Shown: positions 7,720 through 14,875, counted from the stretch's first letter. The stretch is 64,000 nucleotides of DNA from Chryseobacterium nakagawai (GCF_900637665.1 NZ_LR134386.1:5138501-5202500); one strand, 5' to 3'. Made by a program: numbers and translations. Notes: generated by a model from the letters alone, not told the origin.

Positions 7720-8078
7720 TTATTTTTGATTTTTAAAGAAGTTTTCTATTTGCTCAAAGAACCAGCCCGTCATGTATGCTTGAGCCTCGTCATTTTCGAT
7801 ATCCAATTGCTGACCACGGTCTTTGAATAACTTATTAACAAGGTGTACACATTCATGAGCAATAACACTGTTTTTAGAGTGTCTTTTAAAGCAGACAATT
7901 ATTTTGAATACCCATTGTGATTATCCTCAAAAACGAAAGCTTCATCACTCTTATCCGCTGGACGGGTCCATCCCAAACGGTGCTGATACATTTCATTTAC
8001 GTTTTTCCACTCGTCTGGATCAAGAATGATTATGAAATCACCGAAGTAAATAGGTATTTTAATCGTCTTTTTCTTCAT
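7720..8078 (-). pseudogene. Frameshifted HExxH (minigluzincin-like) phage metallopeptidase-type gene
   Basis: Two overlapping leftward frames make one protein. The first (8078 to 7899, 59 residues, MKKKTIKIPIYFGDF...) stops at a TAA. Reading on in the -1 frame from about 7907 gives a segment starting FKIIVCFKRHSKN and ending at 7720. It contains IAHECVHLV, an HExxH zinc motif, and a downstream NDEAQAYMTGWFFE segment whose Glu could be the third metal ligand, as in minigluzincins. The start ATG overlaps the small terminase stop by 20 bp. The switch site reads TCA AAA TAA, where tRNA-Lys on AAA could slip back onto AAA. A sequencing error, a real inactivating indel or a programmed -1 shift are all possible. 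Confidence 0.7.
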
Positions 8079-8649
8079 CGTCTGAGCTTTGCATTAGATA
8101 GTCTAAAAACGACACGGAGGCGCTGACTTCTTTCTTGTCGGCAAGGCCAAGGTCACGGGAAATAATGTTTGCGTTTAGCAGGTTTCCAGCAGCACCTTCG
8201 AACTTCTGATTGTAAATTACAGTCTCAATATTGGCAATGACCGTGAAAAAGTCTTTCTTATCTTCAGTGATAGTTGACTTAAATTTCCGGAAGTAAGACT
8301 CATCACAATTAAGGTAAAAACAAAGGGCTCTTAACGTCATAGCTCGCATGATCGGCACCTTTTCTGTTACGATTGCACCTTGGTGTTGGAATACCTTCGT
8401 TTCTTGTAGCGGATTATCTTCTACCCACTGGAAGTACTCACATGCAGCAGCCCACAATTCCTCGGGAGTTTCAAAAAGCTTTTCTCTTCCATGTTTTGAC
8501 CTCATCTTCCAGAATTGATTTCCAAACATTTTATTAACTGGAATTTCCTCTGGCTTTTCCGGTAGAGGCTTAACGGTTTTAGCCACTCTTTTTTTCGGAG
8601 TGGCTGGCTTCTTTGTTGTTGAGGTTTTATTTGTGGGTTTCTTCTGCAT
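8059..8649 (-). CDS. Terminase small subunit (gp3-type DNA-packaging protein)
   Basis: This 196-residue protein recognises phage DNA and brings it to the large terminase. After a Lys/Pro/Ala-rich, basic and probably disordered N-terminus (residues 1-35), it has the gp3-package type core: a helix around ETPEELWAAACEYFQWVEDN, a PIMRAMTLRALCFYLNCDESYFRKF helix-turn-helix-like block (split here across residues 97-121), and the ending GNLLNANIISRDLGLADK typical of Bacteroidetes phages. It overlaps the zinc-ribbon gene upstream by 23 bp and the HExxH gene downstream by 20 bp. Identification rests on remembered family patterns and on being upstream of the large terminase. Confidence 0.8.
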   Translation of the reverse strand: MQKKPTNKTSTTKKPATPKKRVAKTVKPLPEKPEEIPVNKMFGNQFWKMRSKHGREKLFETPEELWAAACEYFQWVEDNPLQETKVFQHQGAIVTEKVPIMRAMTLRALCFYLNCDESYFRKFKSTITEDKKDFFTVIANIETVIYNQKFEGAAGNLLNANIISRDLGLADKKEVSASVSFLDYLMQSSDDEEKDD

Positions 8650-8893
8650 CTATTTCTCCATTTCTTTTGAGTTCTTCAAAGTCTGCTTTCATAACAGGTT
8701 CAAGTTCATTCCAGCATTTGGGACAAAACCAATTTGAATCGTCATCTTGAAACATGCTTTTAATATCTGTTTCTTTTTCACAGCTTTCACATTTCTCAAA
8801 ACAATCTTCTTCTTTCTTAGTAAGAAGATTGGGAGGGCAGATATCTATTGCAGCAAAACGTCCATACAATGCTATCTTAAAATCTTTTCCCAT
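8627..8893 (-). CDS. Small zinc-ribbon phage protein
   Basis: This 88-residue protein has two CxxC pairs (CESC near residue 35-38 and CPKC near 57-60) spaced as in a zinc ribbon, with an additional Cys at 19 and 31. The C-terminus is acidic. Zinc ribbons in phage genes next to terminases often bind nucleic acid or stabilise small adaptors; the exact role here is unknown. It overlaps the start of the small terminase by 23 bp and follows a 56-residue gene by 4 bp. Confidence 0.7.
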   Translation of the reverse strand: MGKDFKIALYGRFAAIDICPPNLLTKKEEDCFEKCESCEKETDIKSMFQDDDSNWFCPKCWNELEPVMKADFEELKRNGEIDAEETHK

Positions 8894-8897
8894 ATAT

Positions 8898-9068
8898 TTA
8901 TTCTTTAGAATCGTGTTTTAATTGACAAGCATATGCTGAGTGCAGATCTATGCCACACCAATCAAGGTTTGCACCTGCCATTATACTGTTATGAACCCAG
9001 TAGTTCTCATGCCACATGGTATACCATCCTTTTGAAATTATGTAGTCTTTCTTTTCCTTGTCAGTCAT
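8898..9068 (-). CDS. 56-residue phage protein, unknown
   Basis: A short leftward frame, ATG at 9068 to TAA at 8898, encodes a 56-residue protein beginning MTDKEKKDYIISKGWYTMWH and rich in Trp and His. It sits between the 89-residue gene (12 bp) and the zinc-ribbon gene (4 bp) with no other candidate frame, which supports it being real. Function is not recognisable. Confidence 0.6.
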   Translation of the reverse strand: MTDKEKKDYIISKGWYTMWHENYWVHNSIMAGANLDWCGIDLHSAYACQLKHDSKE

Positions 9069-9080
9069 AGGTGATGCATT

Positions 9081-9350
9081 TTATTCTGTAAATAACTCTG
9101 ATCGATCTGCTGTAATGAATACAGGCTGTAATGGTTGGTTAAATGTTTTCAGAGAAAGGAAAAGACATTTGGTTTCAACTAGCATTTCTACTTCCTCATC
9201 TGACAGCTCCCAGCATGTGATCACATCACCTTGTTCATTTCTGTGTGCTGGTAATGGCAAGTATTCAGGCTGATCAGCTCCGAATAGTATATTTTGTTCT
9301 GGAAATTCTTTTGGCGTCATACTTTGTATTTTAAAATCAAACTCTCGCAT
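9081..9350 (-). CDS. Small phage protein, unknown, near the start of the packaging operon
   Basis: This 89-residue acidic protein contains QPEYLPLPAHRNEQGDVITC and a CWELSDEEVEMLVETKCLFL helix. I have an impression of similar short proteins in Bacteroidetes prophages, without a function. It is the first well-supported gene of the leftward packaging operon after the tRNA-cluster terminator at 9503-9533. The ATG at 9350 lies inside a possible 50-residue frame upstream. Confidence 0.65.
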   Translation of the reverse strand: MREFDFKIQSMTPKEFPEQNILFGADQPEYLPLPAHRNEQGDVITCWELSDEEVEMLVETKCLFLSLKTFNQPLQPVFITADRSELFTE

Positions 9351-9469
9351 TGATACTCGCTCGTGAGAAATTTATCCGCTTCAATTTTTACGAAGCCAAC
9401 GGAGGCAATCTCTCTGTGTTTTTCCCAGCCTTCGAGTTGAGGCACAAGGGTTATGATAGACTTCAACAA
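9317..9469 (-). CDS. Possible 50-residue protein with TTG start, unknown
   Basis: A leftward frame from TTG at 9469 (or 9466) to TGA at 9317 would give about 50 residues with protein-like composition (LVPQLEGWEKHREIASVGFV). It overlaps the next gene's start by 34 bp. There is no ATG and no clear ribosome-binding site, so this is a weak call; the region may simply be leader. Confidence 0.3.
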   Translation of the reverse strand: MLKSIITLVPQLEGWEKHREIASVGFVKIEADKFLTSEYQCESLILKYKV

Positions 9470-9502
9470 ACAGTGTGTACGTATTTTCTATTCGTGACTA
9501 TT

Positions 9503-9533
9503 AAAAAACCCGACCAGCATTTTGCTAGCCGGG
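9503..9533 (-). terminator. Terminator after the tRNA cluster
   Basis: On the minus strand a 10-bp stem CCCGGCTAGC/GCTGGTCGGG (with two G-U type pairs) and an AAAAT loop is followed by six T. It lies downstream of the leftward tRNA cluster and separates it from the packaging operon. Confidence 0.8.
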
Positions 9534-9578
9534 CTAAAAACTAATAACCATGAAAACTCAAATTAAACATGAGAATCG

Positions 9579-9651
9579 TAACATCTACGGGATTCGAACC
9601 CGTGTTAGCATCTTGAAAGAATGCTGTCCTAACCAATTAGACGAAGATGTC
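9579..9651 (-). tRNA. tRNA-Glu (UUC), phage-encoded
   Basis: The 73-nt minus-strand sequence folds fully: acceptor GACATCT/AGATGTT (G1 pairs with U72), D stem GTCT/GGAC, anticodon arm GCATT-CTTTCAA-GATGC with anticodon TTC, variable loop TAAC, T arm ACGGG-TTCGAAT-CCCGT, discriminator A. No CCA is encoded. It lies in the prophage between early and late genes and is terminated at 9503-9533. Phage tRNAs usually supplement codons favoured by the phage or replace host tRNAs cut by defence nucleases. Confidence 0.88.
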
Positions 9652-9786
9652 AAAAAAAGGACGGGCTTTCTCCTATATAAACTACAGCGTTTCGAACCAC
9701 CTTGCTTATGCGTTACTTTCCTTTTCACCTCTCTGCAATTACCGTTTCGCCGTTGCTACCTTTGGGACATGCATATCAGGATTTTG

Positions 9787-9846
9787 TGGGTGGTAAGGAT
9801 TCGAACCTATAAAGATTATTATTTCTCTTCCTACCGGAGCCACCCC
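9787..9846 (-). pseudogene. Degenerate tRNA-like element
   Basis: On the minus strand, GGGGTGG at the 5' end pairs six of seven positions with CCACCCA at the 3' end, and a T-loop-like GGTTCGAATCC lies 16-26 nt before the 3' end. The whole is only 60 nt, the T stem has two mismatches and no normal anticodon arm can be drawn. It looks like a decayed tRNA between the two intact-looking ones. Confidence 0.35.
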
Positions 9847-9934
9847 GCTATGGCTATTCCCAATCTCTAAGCTTGTACAATTCTCCAGATGATCAGTCTG
9901 TTTTCAATTGGGAATAACGCTCTTTCAATGTTTG

Positions 9935-10010
9935 TGGAAAAGGATGGACTTGAACCACCGACCTTCAGCAACTAAATAGTTACTTGCTCTACCAGCTGAG
10001 CTACTTTCCC
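9935..10010 (-). tRNA. tRNA with atypical anticodon arm, isotype unclear
   Basis: The 76-nt minus-strand sequence has a good acceptor (GGGAAAG/CTTTTCC, discriminator A), D arm (GCTC-AGCTGGTA-GAGC) and T arm (GGTGG-TTCAAGT-CCATC). The anticodon arm pairs as AGTAA/TTGCT around CTATTTAG, giving an 8-nt loop, or with one more C-G pair a 6-nt loop. A standard 7-nt loop does not fit. The variable region is 7 nt. Depending on the register the anticodon could be AUU (Asn) or UUU (Lys). Confidence 0.7.
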
Positions 10011-10013
10011 TTT

Positions 10014-10047
10014 AAAAACCGGTCCCTAAATATGGCGAAAGGACCGG
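10014..10047 (-). terminator. Hairpin upstream of the tRNA cluster
   Basis: CCGGTCC/GGACCGG (10019-10025 with 10041-10047) forms a 7-bp stem with a 15-nt loop; on the minus strand it is followed by TTTTT. It lies just upstream of the leftward tRNA at 9935-10010 and may end or attenuate transcripts from the early region, or be a processing stem for the tRNA precursor. Confidence 0.55.
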
Positions 10048-10087
10048 AGCACCAAATATTTATATGAAAAAAAGTTTGCCTTAAATA

Positions 10088-10187
10088 AAAATAAAAGCAC
10101 TTATGATCTTCTACGCTGATTGGGAATGCTTTTGAAAACGATTAATTGAAGAAAAATAATGCTCCCTTTCGTAAGTGCTTTTATTTT
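10088..10187. repeat. 16-bp inverted repeat with 68-bp spacer
   Basis: AAAATAAAAGCACTTA at 10088-10103 is the exact reverse complement of TAAGTGCTTTTATTTT at 10172-10187. The right arm includes the stop codon region of the regulator gene at 10181. A structured RNA or large terminator is possible; the spacer contains no gene. The rest of 10,048-10,180 shows nothing else. Confidence 0.5.
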
Positions 10188-10528
10188 GATAATATTCTAT
10201 TCCTAGTCTCTAGCTTATTGTAAACCTCATCAAGCTTTTTTAATCTCTCATAGCATGAGTTGTACTTTTTTATGAACCTTTCATTGAATTCAAGGTCCTT
10301 TATAGTATTGGAGAGATACAAGCTTATCATGGGTTGCTTTAACTTCAGATAAGCTGCTATTTCCCTTTGTGTTATTCCAAATCGTTTGTTGCAGATACAT
10401 GTGAATATCATTCTTGCATAAACAAATTCTTGTTTTCTACACTGGGAAACTAATTCCGCCCCTGTTATTCCAACTTCGGTTGAGACTATTTTTTTAACTT
10501 TTTTAAGAACGCTGCTCTTGTCACTCAT
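10181..10528 (-). CDS. DnaA-domain-IV-like HTH regulator
   Basis: The 115-residue protein has the layout of the DnaA C-terminal DNA-binding domain: CRKQEFVYARMIFTCICNKR (the basic loop and R-x-x-AR helix, about 30-49) followed by an HTH in GITQREIAAYLKLKQPMISLY (about 51-71, written here in part) and a long C-terminal helix. It is alone behind its own promoter-like TATATTTG (10548-10555) and a perfect palindrome at 10570-10594, so it may regulate itself. Location between early and late operons suggests control of late genes or replication. The ATG at 10528 is preferred over the TTG at 10531. Confidence 0.7.
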   Translation of the reverse strand: MSDKSSVLKKVKKIVSTEVGITGAELVSQCRKQEFVYARMIFTCICNKRFGITQREIAAYLKLKQPMISLYLSNTIKDLEFNERFIKKYNSCYERLKKLDEVYNKLETRNRILSK

Positions 10529-10547
10529 CAATCAATGACTTACATGA

Positions 10548-10555
10548 CAAATATA
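10548..10555 (-). promoter_or_regulatory. -7 promoter element of the DnaA-IV-like gene
   Basis: TATATTTG on the minus strand matches TAnnTTTG and lies 20 bp before the ATG at 10528. No TTTG is found 20 bp upstream; the palindrome at 10570-10594 covers that -33 position instead, which would suit an activator- or repressor-dependent promoter. Confidence 0.55.
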
Positions 10556-10569
10556 GGAATTAATTTTTA

Positions 10570-10594
10570 AATTAGAGTCACATTGACTCTAATT
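10570..10594. promoter_or_regulatory. Perfect 11-bp-arm palindrome (operator or terminator)
   Basis: AATTAGAGTCA and TGACTCTAATT flank a 3-bp centre. It starts right after the stop codon of the leftward gene at 10595 and covers the -33 position of the next promoter. No T run follows on the minus strand, so an operator function is favoured over termination; both are possible. Confidence 0.55.
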
Positions 10595-10864
10595 TTATTC
10601 TTTTTTTTCTATTATTTCTAAAATTGTTTGAGCGGCTTCGATACAGGTCGGCTGTTCTTGCTCTTTAAACTCTAGATTTCCGGATATGGAAGAGGCTGTA
10701 AAGCTCTTGTCTTGGTGTATTGTAAGGGCATTCCAAGTCTTTTCCTCAATTTCTTTTTGGTAAACTGTAGCAAATGTTTTACCGGATCTTTCTCTGATTA
10801 CTTCTTTTTCGTAGCCGTTATCCAGTAAAAACTGGTAAAAATTAAATTGTGTATTACTTTCCAT
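10595..10864 (-). CDS. Small phage early protein, unknown
   Basis: This 89-residue soluble protein starts 2 bp after the RusA gene stop, so it is the last gene of the early operon. It contains an N-terminal FNFYQFLLDNGYEKEV segment and an acidic C-terminal helix (IEAAQTILEIIEKKE). It has one Cys and no visible catalytic motif. The family is not recognised. Confidence 0.6.
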   Translation of the reverse strand: MESNTQFNFYQFLLDNGYEKEVIRERSGKTFATVYQKEIEEKTWNALTIHQDKSFTASSISGNLEFKEQEQPTCIEAAQTILEIIEKKE

Positions 10865-10866
10865 GA

Positions 10867-11310
10867 TTATAATTCTTCAAATTCGATTTCAATTCTTGGT
10901 ACTGTGCCGTATATTTTGTCAACCTCTGAGAACTTACATACCTGAGAGTCGTTTAAGTAAACTATTCCTTGTAAAGCGTCAAACAGCGGCTTGTTGAGGT
11001 TATCAGTAAGGTCAGGCTTAGTTGTTTTGTAGAAAATTTTTCCCTCTTCTATTTCTTTGAGTTTCTTTTTGGAAAAACTACTCAGTGGAGGAAAAACGTA
11101 TAAAAGCCTTTTAACATGAATTGCTCCCGTCATTGGAACGAATCCATTTGGCAGCTGTGACTTGACATCAAAAGCTATATTCCTTTCGTTCTGAACCACC
11201 TTATCAGGTTGATATGCTTTAGCGAATTGCTTACTACCAAAATTTTGAATCTTAAATCGTGTTGATTGCTTAGGTTGGGGTATACCCAATATTTTTAGAG
11301 CGATTTTCAT
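10867..11310 (-). CDS. rusA: RusA-family Holliday junction endonuclease
   Basis: RusA cuts Holliday junctions made during phage recombination so that branched DNA can be packaged. The 147-residue protein has the family signature TKPDLTDNLNKPLFDALQG (residues 97-115) followed by VYLNDSQVCKF (117-127). Asp100, Asp103 and Asp121 fit the catalytic carboxylates; the family's DDxQV is NDSQV here. Length is close to the usual 120-145. It belongs to the early operon with the ERF, NinB-like and helicase genes, a typical phage recombination set. Confidence 0.88.
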   Translation of the reverse strand: MKIALKILGIPQPKQSTRFKIQNFGSKQFAKAYQPDKVVQNERNIAFDVKSQLPNGFVPMTGAIHVKRLLYVFPPLSSFSKKKLKEIEEGKIFYKTTKPDLTDNLNKPLFDALQGIVYLNDSQVCKFSEVDKIYGTVPRIEIEFEEL

Positions 11311-11369
11311 TATAAGCTGATTTTAAATATGTTCGTGATTTATTTTCTCTATTCTGTTGGTAGAGGCTT

Positions 11370-11795
11370 TTAAAAGCTCCCATTGCTTCGGCTTTGTTTA
11401 AGTTGCTCAATTTCGGCTCGGAGCTTTGAGTTCTCGGCTCGTAGCTGGAAACATTCTCTACTTCTTCTGTTTTTAATTTCATAGATGTTCTCTAAGATTG
11501 ATTTTATGTAAGTCATGTCTCGGCTAATGGTCTTAAGACCTTTGTACCATGACTTTTTTTGATTTTCAAACATAGCCAATACTTCTTTTTCGTTGGCCTC
11601 ATTTGTTCCAAGTGAAAGATTTCCTCTAGCCTTTATCATTGCTTTTTGGTCACTCTTGTGTAGAATATCTTCTATTCCGGAAAATGCATTCATGATCTTT
11701 TCCGTCACAATTTGTTGAGTTTCCACATCATCCTGGGTGACAATATTTCGATCCCATTTTGCAAGCCATCCCTTAAAATGGGAAATCATCGTCAT
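11370..11795 (-). CDS. Coiled-coil phage early protein, unknown
   Basis: The frame is open from 11852, but the ATG pair at 11795/11789 (MTMISHFKGWLAKWDRN) is preferred, leaving about a 20-bp overlap with the helicase gene. The roughly 141-residue protein is helical, and the last 60 residues (NRRSRECFQLRAENSKLRAE...) read as a heptad coiled coil with a Ser/Asn tail. It lies between the replicative helicase and the RusA gene, so a replication accessory or loader role is possible. No family is recognised. Confidence 0.6.
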   Translation of the reverse strand: MTMISHFKGWLAKWDRNIVTQDDVETQQIVTEKIMNAFSGIEDILHKSDQKAMIKARGNLSLGTNEANEKEVLAMFENQKKSWYKGLKTISRDMTYIKSILENIYEIKNRRSRECFQLRAENSKLRAEIEQLKQSRSNGSF

Positions 11796-12912
11796 CGTCT
11801 CCGGTGTATACGGGCTGTGAGATTGGTTGTGTTGATCTTGTTTCATTTCCAAATGCTTCTTCTGGTGTAAATCTGAATTGATTAATGTTTACAGGTGTAC
11901 TTACTGGGCTTCTATCATAGAATTTTGTGCAACTGGCGAAAGCAAATTTTGTCGTTTCATTTTCGATATAGTCTTCGTAATACCTTCTGCTTTTAAAATC
12001 GAAGTATATATCATACACTCCCCACTTTGCTATCCCTTCTGGTTTTACCTTAAGTATGTGAATGTTAGTCTGATTAGGTCTTATTACAATACTATCATTC
12101 TCATGTCCTTCAAGCCATTTTCCATTTTCATCAACATTCGGCTCTGGACGGTGAACAAGAATCTGCAGCATTGCTTTACGGTTGTTATTCTTTCCTCCGT
12201 AGAATTCATCAGCTAAAGCAAGATGCTTTTTTCTTTTACCGGTCTTTGGATCAAATGTCTTGTGTGTCTCTGCAACGTGGTTAACAATAATATCAAACCG
12301 GTTGTTCTCTTCTGCTTCCAGGTTAATTCGGTTTAAGCACCTCAGTACCTCATCTGCTTTAGGCTCAAAGTCATCAACGTCGTAGATGGGGTCAACAACA
12401 AGAGTGTCAAACTTAATCCCGTAATGCAGTTCCGCTTTTTCAAGTTGTTTGTAGATGTTGTCTAAAGTCTGATAACTAGTTTCTTTACGGTTTTGCTTGA
12501 AAATGTATATTTTATCCAGTAAGTAATGTTCTGCTTCATCTGCTTCAGCATCTGTCATTGCATAAGGATTTACACTCCCATCTGGACGGACTTTTGTGTA
12601 CGGTTTCCCCTGATACATGTGGCAATAAATTGAAAATAACTTTTCCACATCTCCATCTTCAGTACAAAAAAGAGCAACTTTGTGATTATGCTTTTCAACT
12701 AATTGCATTACAAGCTCTTTTGTCACCTGTGACTTCCCATGGTTCGGCTCACCCCCTAACAACAAAGTGCACTTCCTTGATCCCATCAGATACTTACCTT
12801 TGTCAAACTGATTCCATGTGTGAAATCCAAAATGAATAGGAATTAATTCTCCGTTCTCTCGAATATGACGCATTTTTCTCTGCGTCTGTCCTAACAAGTC
12901 TACGAATGCCAT
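11773..12912 (-). CDS. RecA-fold ATPase, DnaB-like replicative helicase domain
   Basis: This 379-residue protein carries a Walker A GGEPNHGKS (residues 53-61), a Walker B LVVDPIYD near 170, and an IIVNHVAETHK stretch near 210 that fits the H4/sensor region of DnaB-type and AAA_25/RepA-type hexameric helicases. It lacks the DnaB N-terminal domain. Hexameric helicases of this size unwind the replication fork in many phages. It overlaps the end of the Lin1244-type gene by 13 bp, and that pair resembles an initiator plus helicase module. A recombination ATPase is the main alternative. The acidic C-terminus (GDDDDDFPF) is typical of SSB-interacting replication proteins. Confidence 0.8.
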   Translation of the reverse strand: MAFVDLLGQTQRKMRHIRENGELIPIHFGFHTWNQFDKGKYLMGSRKCTLLLGGEPNHGKSQVTKELVMQLVEKHNHKVALFCTEDGDVEKLFSIYCHMYQGKPYTKVRPDGSVNPYAMTDAEADEAEHYLLDKIYIFKQNRKETSYQTLDNIYKQLEKAELHYGIKFDTLVVDPIYDVDDFEPKADEVLRCLNRINLEAEENNRFDIIVNHVAETHKTFDPKTGKRKKHLALADEFYGGKNNNRKAMLQILVHRPEPNVDENGKWLEGHENDSIVIRPNQTNIHILKVKPEGIAKWGVYDIYFDFKSRRYYEDYIENETTKFAFASCTKFYDRSPVSTPVNINQFRFTPEEAFGNETRSTQPISQPVYTGDDDDDFPF

Positions 12913-13658
12913 GGTCCCGGAATATTTTGTTGTTCAATTTTGTTGTTTACCAGATTACTTCCTCCAAACTTTGGCTCATTTCTCTTCCACGTTCCTAGTC
13001 TGCCTTTAGCACTCCAGGTCTTTTCGAGTTGAAATCTCATTTTACCAGAAGCTGACGGCTCAGTCCAATAATCGAAAAAGTCTCTTACGGTATCCTTACC
13101 AAATTCTTTGACAAAGATTTTTAACGATTCATAGAATTCCTGTTTAGAAAATTGTTTAAAAGATTTAACAGGGGTTGAATCGCCGGAAGGCGAAAAAGGA
13201 ATATCTATAACAGTATTACTTTCCTTTACTTTACTTTCCTTTACTTTCCTTTCCTTTAAAGCATTCCCTTCGTTTTGCGTTGGCAATGCGTTCGCATTTT
13301 TTTCGCTTTTATTCCATCTCATTTCTGCCGATTTTCGAGCTTTTTCAGACTTTTCATTTTTGAAGTTCATGTTCTCAACCATACGTTTAGAGAAGAATGA
13401 TTTCTTATCGTCTGTAAATTCAAATAGGCCAAAATCTTCGATTACTGATTTTACTTTTTCAGAGCTTACACGAAAGTCAAAGGCTAAAATGTTATAATCT
13501 TTGACGCTCATATTATCTCTTTCATCGCGTAATCTTTCAAGAATCATAAAGTAAATGCCATATCCTTCAGCTCCTAGTTTCATTCGCACGGCGAGAAGTT
13601 TCTCATCATTACGAGCGTTACTGTCATGACTGAAATAGTATGAATCCTTTTTACTCAT
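12900..13658 (-). CDS. Lin1244/Lin1753-type phage replication protein
   Basis: The N-terminal 95 residues match the Lin1244/Lin1753-like domain (DUF4373): YYFSHDSNARNDEKLLAVRM, GAEGYGIYFMILERLRDE and a winged-helix-like continuation. Then come a basic linker (about 105-150, rich in Lys, Glu and Asn) and a C-terminal helical region. Such proteins are found in phage replication modules and are thought to act as initiators or helicase loaders. It lies 8 bp after the DEAD helicase gene and overlaps the RecA-fold helicase. Role by family and context. Confidence 0.8.
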   Translation of the reverse strand: MSKKDSYYFSHDSNARNDEKLLAVRMKLGAEGYGIYFMILERLRDERDNMSVKDYNILAFDFRVSSEKVKSVIEDFGLFEFTDDKKSFFSKRMVENMNFKNEKSEKARKSAEMRWNKSEKNANALPTQNEGNALKERKVKESKVKESNTVIDIPFSPSGDSTPVKSFKQFSKQEFYESLKIFVKEFGKDTVRDFFDYWTEPSASGKMRFQLEKTWSAKGRLGTWKRNEPKFGGSNLVNNKIEQQNIPGPWHS

Positions 13659-13666
13659 GTTTAGTT

Positions 13667-14875
13667 TTACTTTTGAAATGGTACATTCGTAAGCTGTCTG
13701 CCGTTGTTGGATATAAAAAACAATCCGTTTGGCGTCTGCTCTATTTTCATTGTTTCTATTTTGCCGAAAAAGTTGATATTCCCTCCAAGGTCAACTATCC
13801 AGGCATTTTCTTTTTTTTGTGAGATCCTCATTGCTCTTCCAACAATCTGGTAGTATAAGGCAAGTGACATAGTTGATCTGGCTATTAAAACGCATTCTAA
13901 CTCCGGATAATCGAATCCCGTTGTGAGCACCCCCACATTAACTACACATCTTATCTTTCCAGATTTGAATTGAGTTAGAATCTTTTCCCTGTCTTCTTTC
14001 CTTGTTTGTCCAGTTAGAACTACAGATCCGGGAATTCTCTTTGACACAGTCTCAGCTTCTTCAATGAGAGAGCAGAAAATCAATAAGTTTTTTCTTTTTG
14101 CTAAAAGCCTCATAGAGTATTCAACTATCTTTGAAGGCATATCTATTACTTTGTAATACCGTCTTAAGGATTGCTCTGTAAAGTCAGTTCCAGTACTATT
14201 AACCTGAAGCATTGATCTATCAACAACATTGAAGGCGAAATACTCAAGTTTAGAGAGGTAACCATTATCAAACAATTCTGAATTCTGGACGTAATAAAGT
14301 ACCTCATCAAATATTTTAGGTCTTGTTCTCGTCAAGAACTTAAGTTGTGCGCCAAAACTATCATTTGAAAGTCTGTAAGGCGTTGCTGTTAATCCAAGTA
14401 CTTTAGCTTTTGGGAAAGCACTTATGAATTCCTCATACATTCCTCCTTTGGGGTTAACTGCATGGCATTCGTCAATTATAATATACTCAAGGCCCTGGAA
14501 TAAATGTTTCTTATTGATAATACTTCCAATCGTACAGAATGTTATTGTATCAACTTTCTTTTGACCTGCTGATGCTGAGTAAATAGAAGCCCGATATCCA
14601 CTACTGATGTACTTTGCAAAGTTCTGTTCCAGGATTTCCTTTGAAGGCTGTAAAATGATTGTTTTCCCTTCCAGGGGAGCAAGTATGTTTGCAATTACTA
14701 CAGATTTACCTGCTCCGGTAGGAAGAATTAAGATTTTATTTTTATTTGAGTCGCTTTTAAAAAAGTCAACTCCAGAATCAACAGCTTCTTTTTGATAAGG
14801 TCTTAAGGTGAACTTTGGTTTGTCAATAGTAAATAGGTTGGGAGCATTTTCTTTTACGATTTCTGCTACTGCCAT
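13667..14875 (-). CDS. DEAD/DEAH-box superfamily 2 helicase
   Basis: This 402-residue SF2 helicase is complete: a Q-motif-like RPYQKEAV near residue 23, motif I LPTGAGKS (about 51-58), motif II DECH (about 133), motif III LTATP, motif V TTGFDYPE and motif VI QIVGRAMR. The compact two-domain form without extra domains is common in phages (UvsW-like or RAD25-like) and remodels replication or recombination intermediates. It abuts the 201-residue gene upstream (1 bp) and is part of the early operon. Confidence 0.85.
   Translation of the reverse strand: MAVAEIVKENAPNLFTIDKPKFTLRPYQKEAVDSGVDFFKSDSNKNKILILPTGAGKSVVIANILAPLEGKTIILQPSKEILEQNFAKYISSGYRASIYSASAGQKKVDTITFCTIGSIINKKHLFQGLEYIIIDECHAVNPKGGMYEEFISAFPKAKVLGLTATPYRLSNDSFGAQLKFLTRTRPKIFDEVLYYVQNSELFDNGYLSKLEYFAFNVVDRSMLQVNSTGTDFTEQSLRRYYKVIDMPSKIVEYSMRLLAKRKNLLIFCSLIEEAETVSKRIPGSVVLTGQTRKEDREKILTQFKSGKIRCVVNVGVLTTGFDYPELECVLIARSTMSLALYYQIVGRAMRISQKKENAWIVDLGGNINFFGKIETMKIEQTPNGLFFISNNGRQLTNVPFQK

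Noticed and set aside
9664..9780. Further tRNA around a TTCGAA motif near 9694
   Set aside because: No acceptor or T stem can be paired around it.
9350..9870. Rightward frames of 64 and 106 residues
   Set aside because: They run antisense across the tRNA genes and the late leader and have no promoter or ribosome site.
11270..11482. 70-residue leftward frame
   Set aside because: It overlaps the RusA gene by about 40 bp and the coiled-coil gene by over 100 bp in other frames; its Lys/Ser/Glu-rich sequence looks like a frame shadow.
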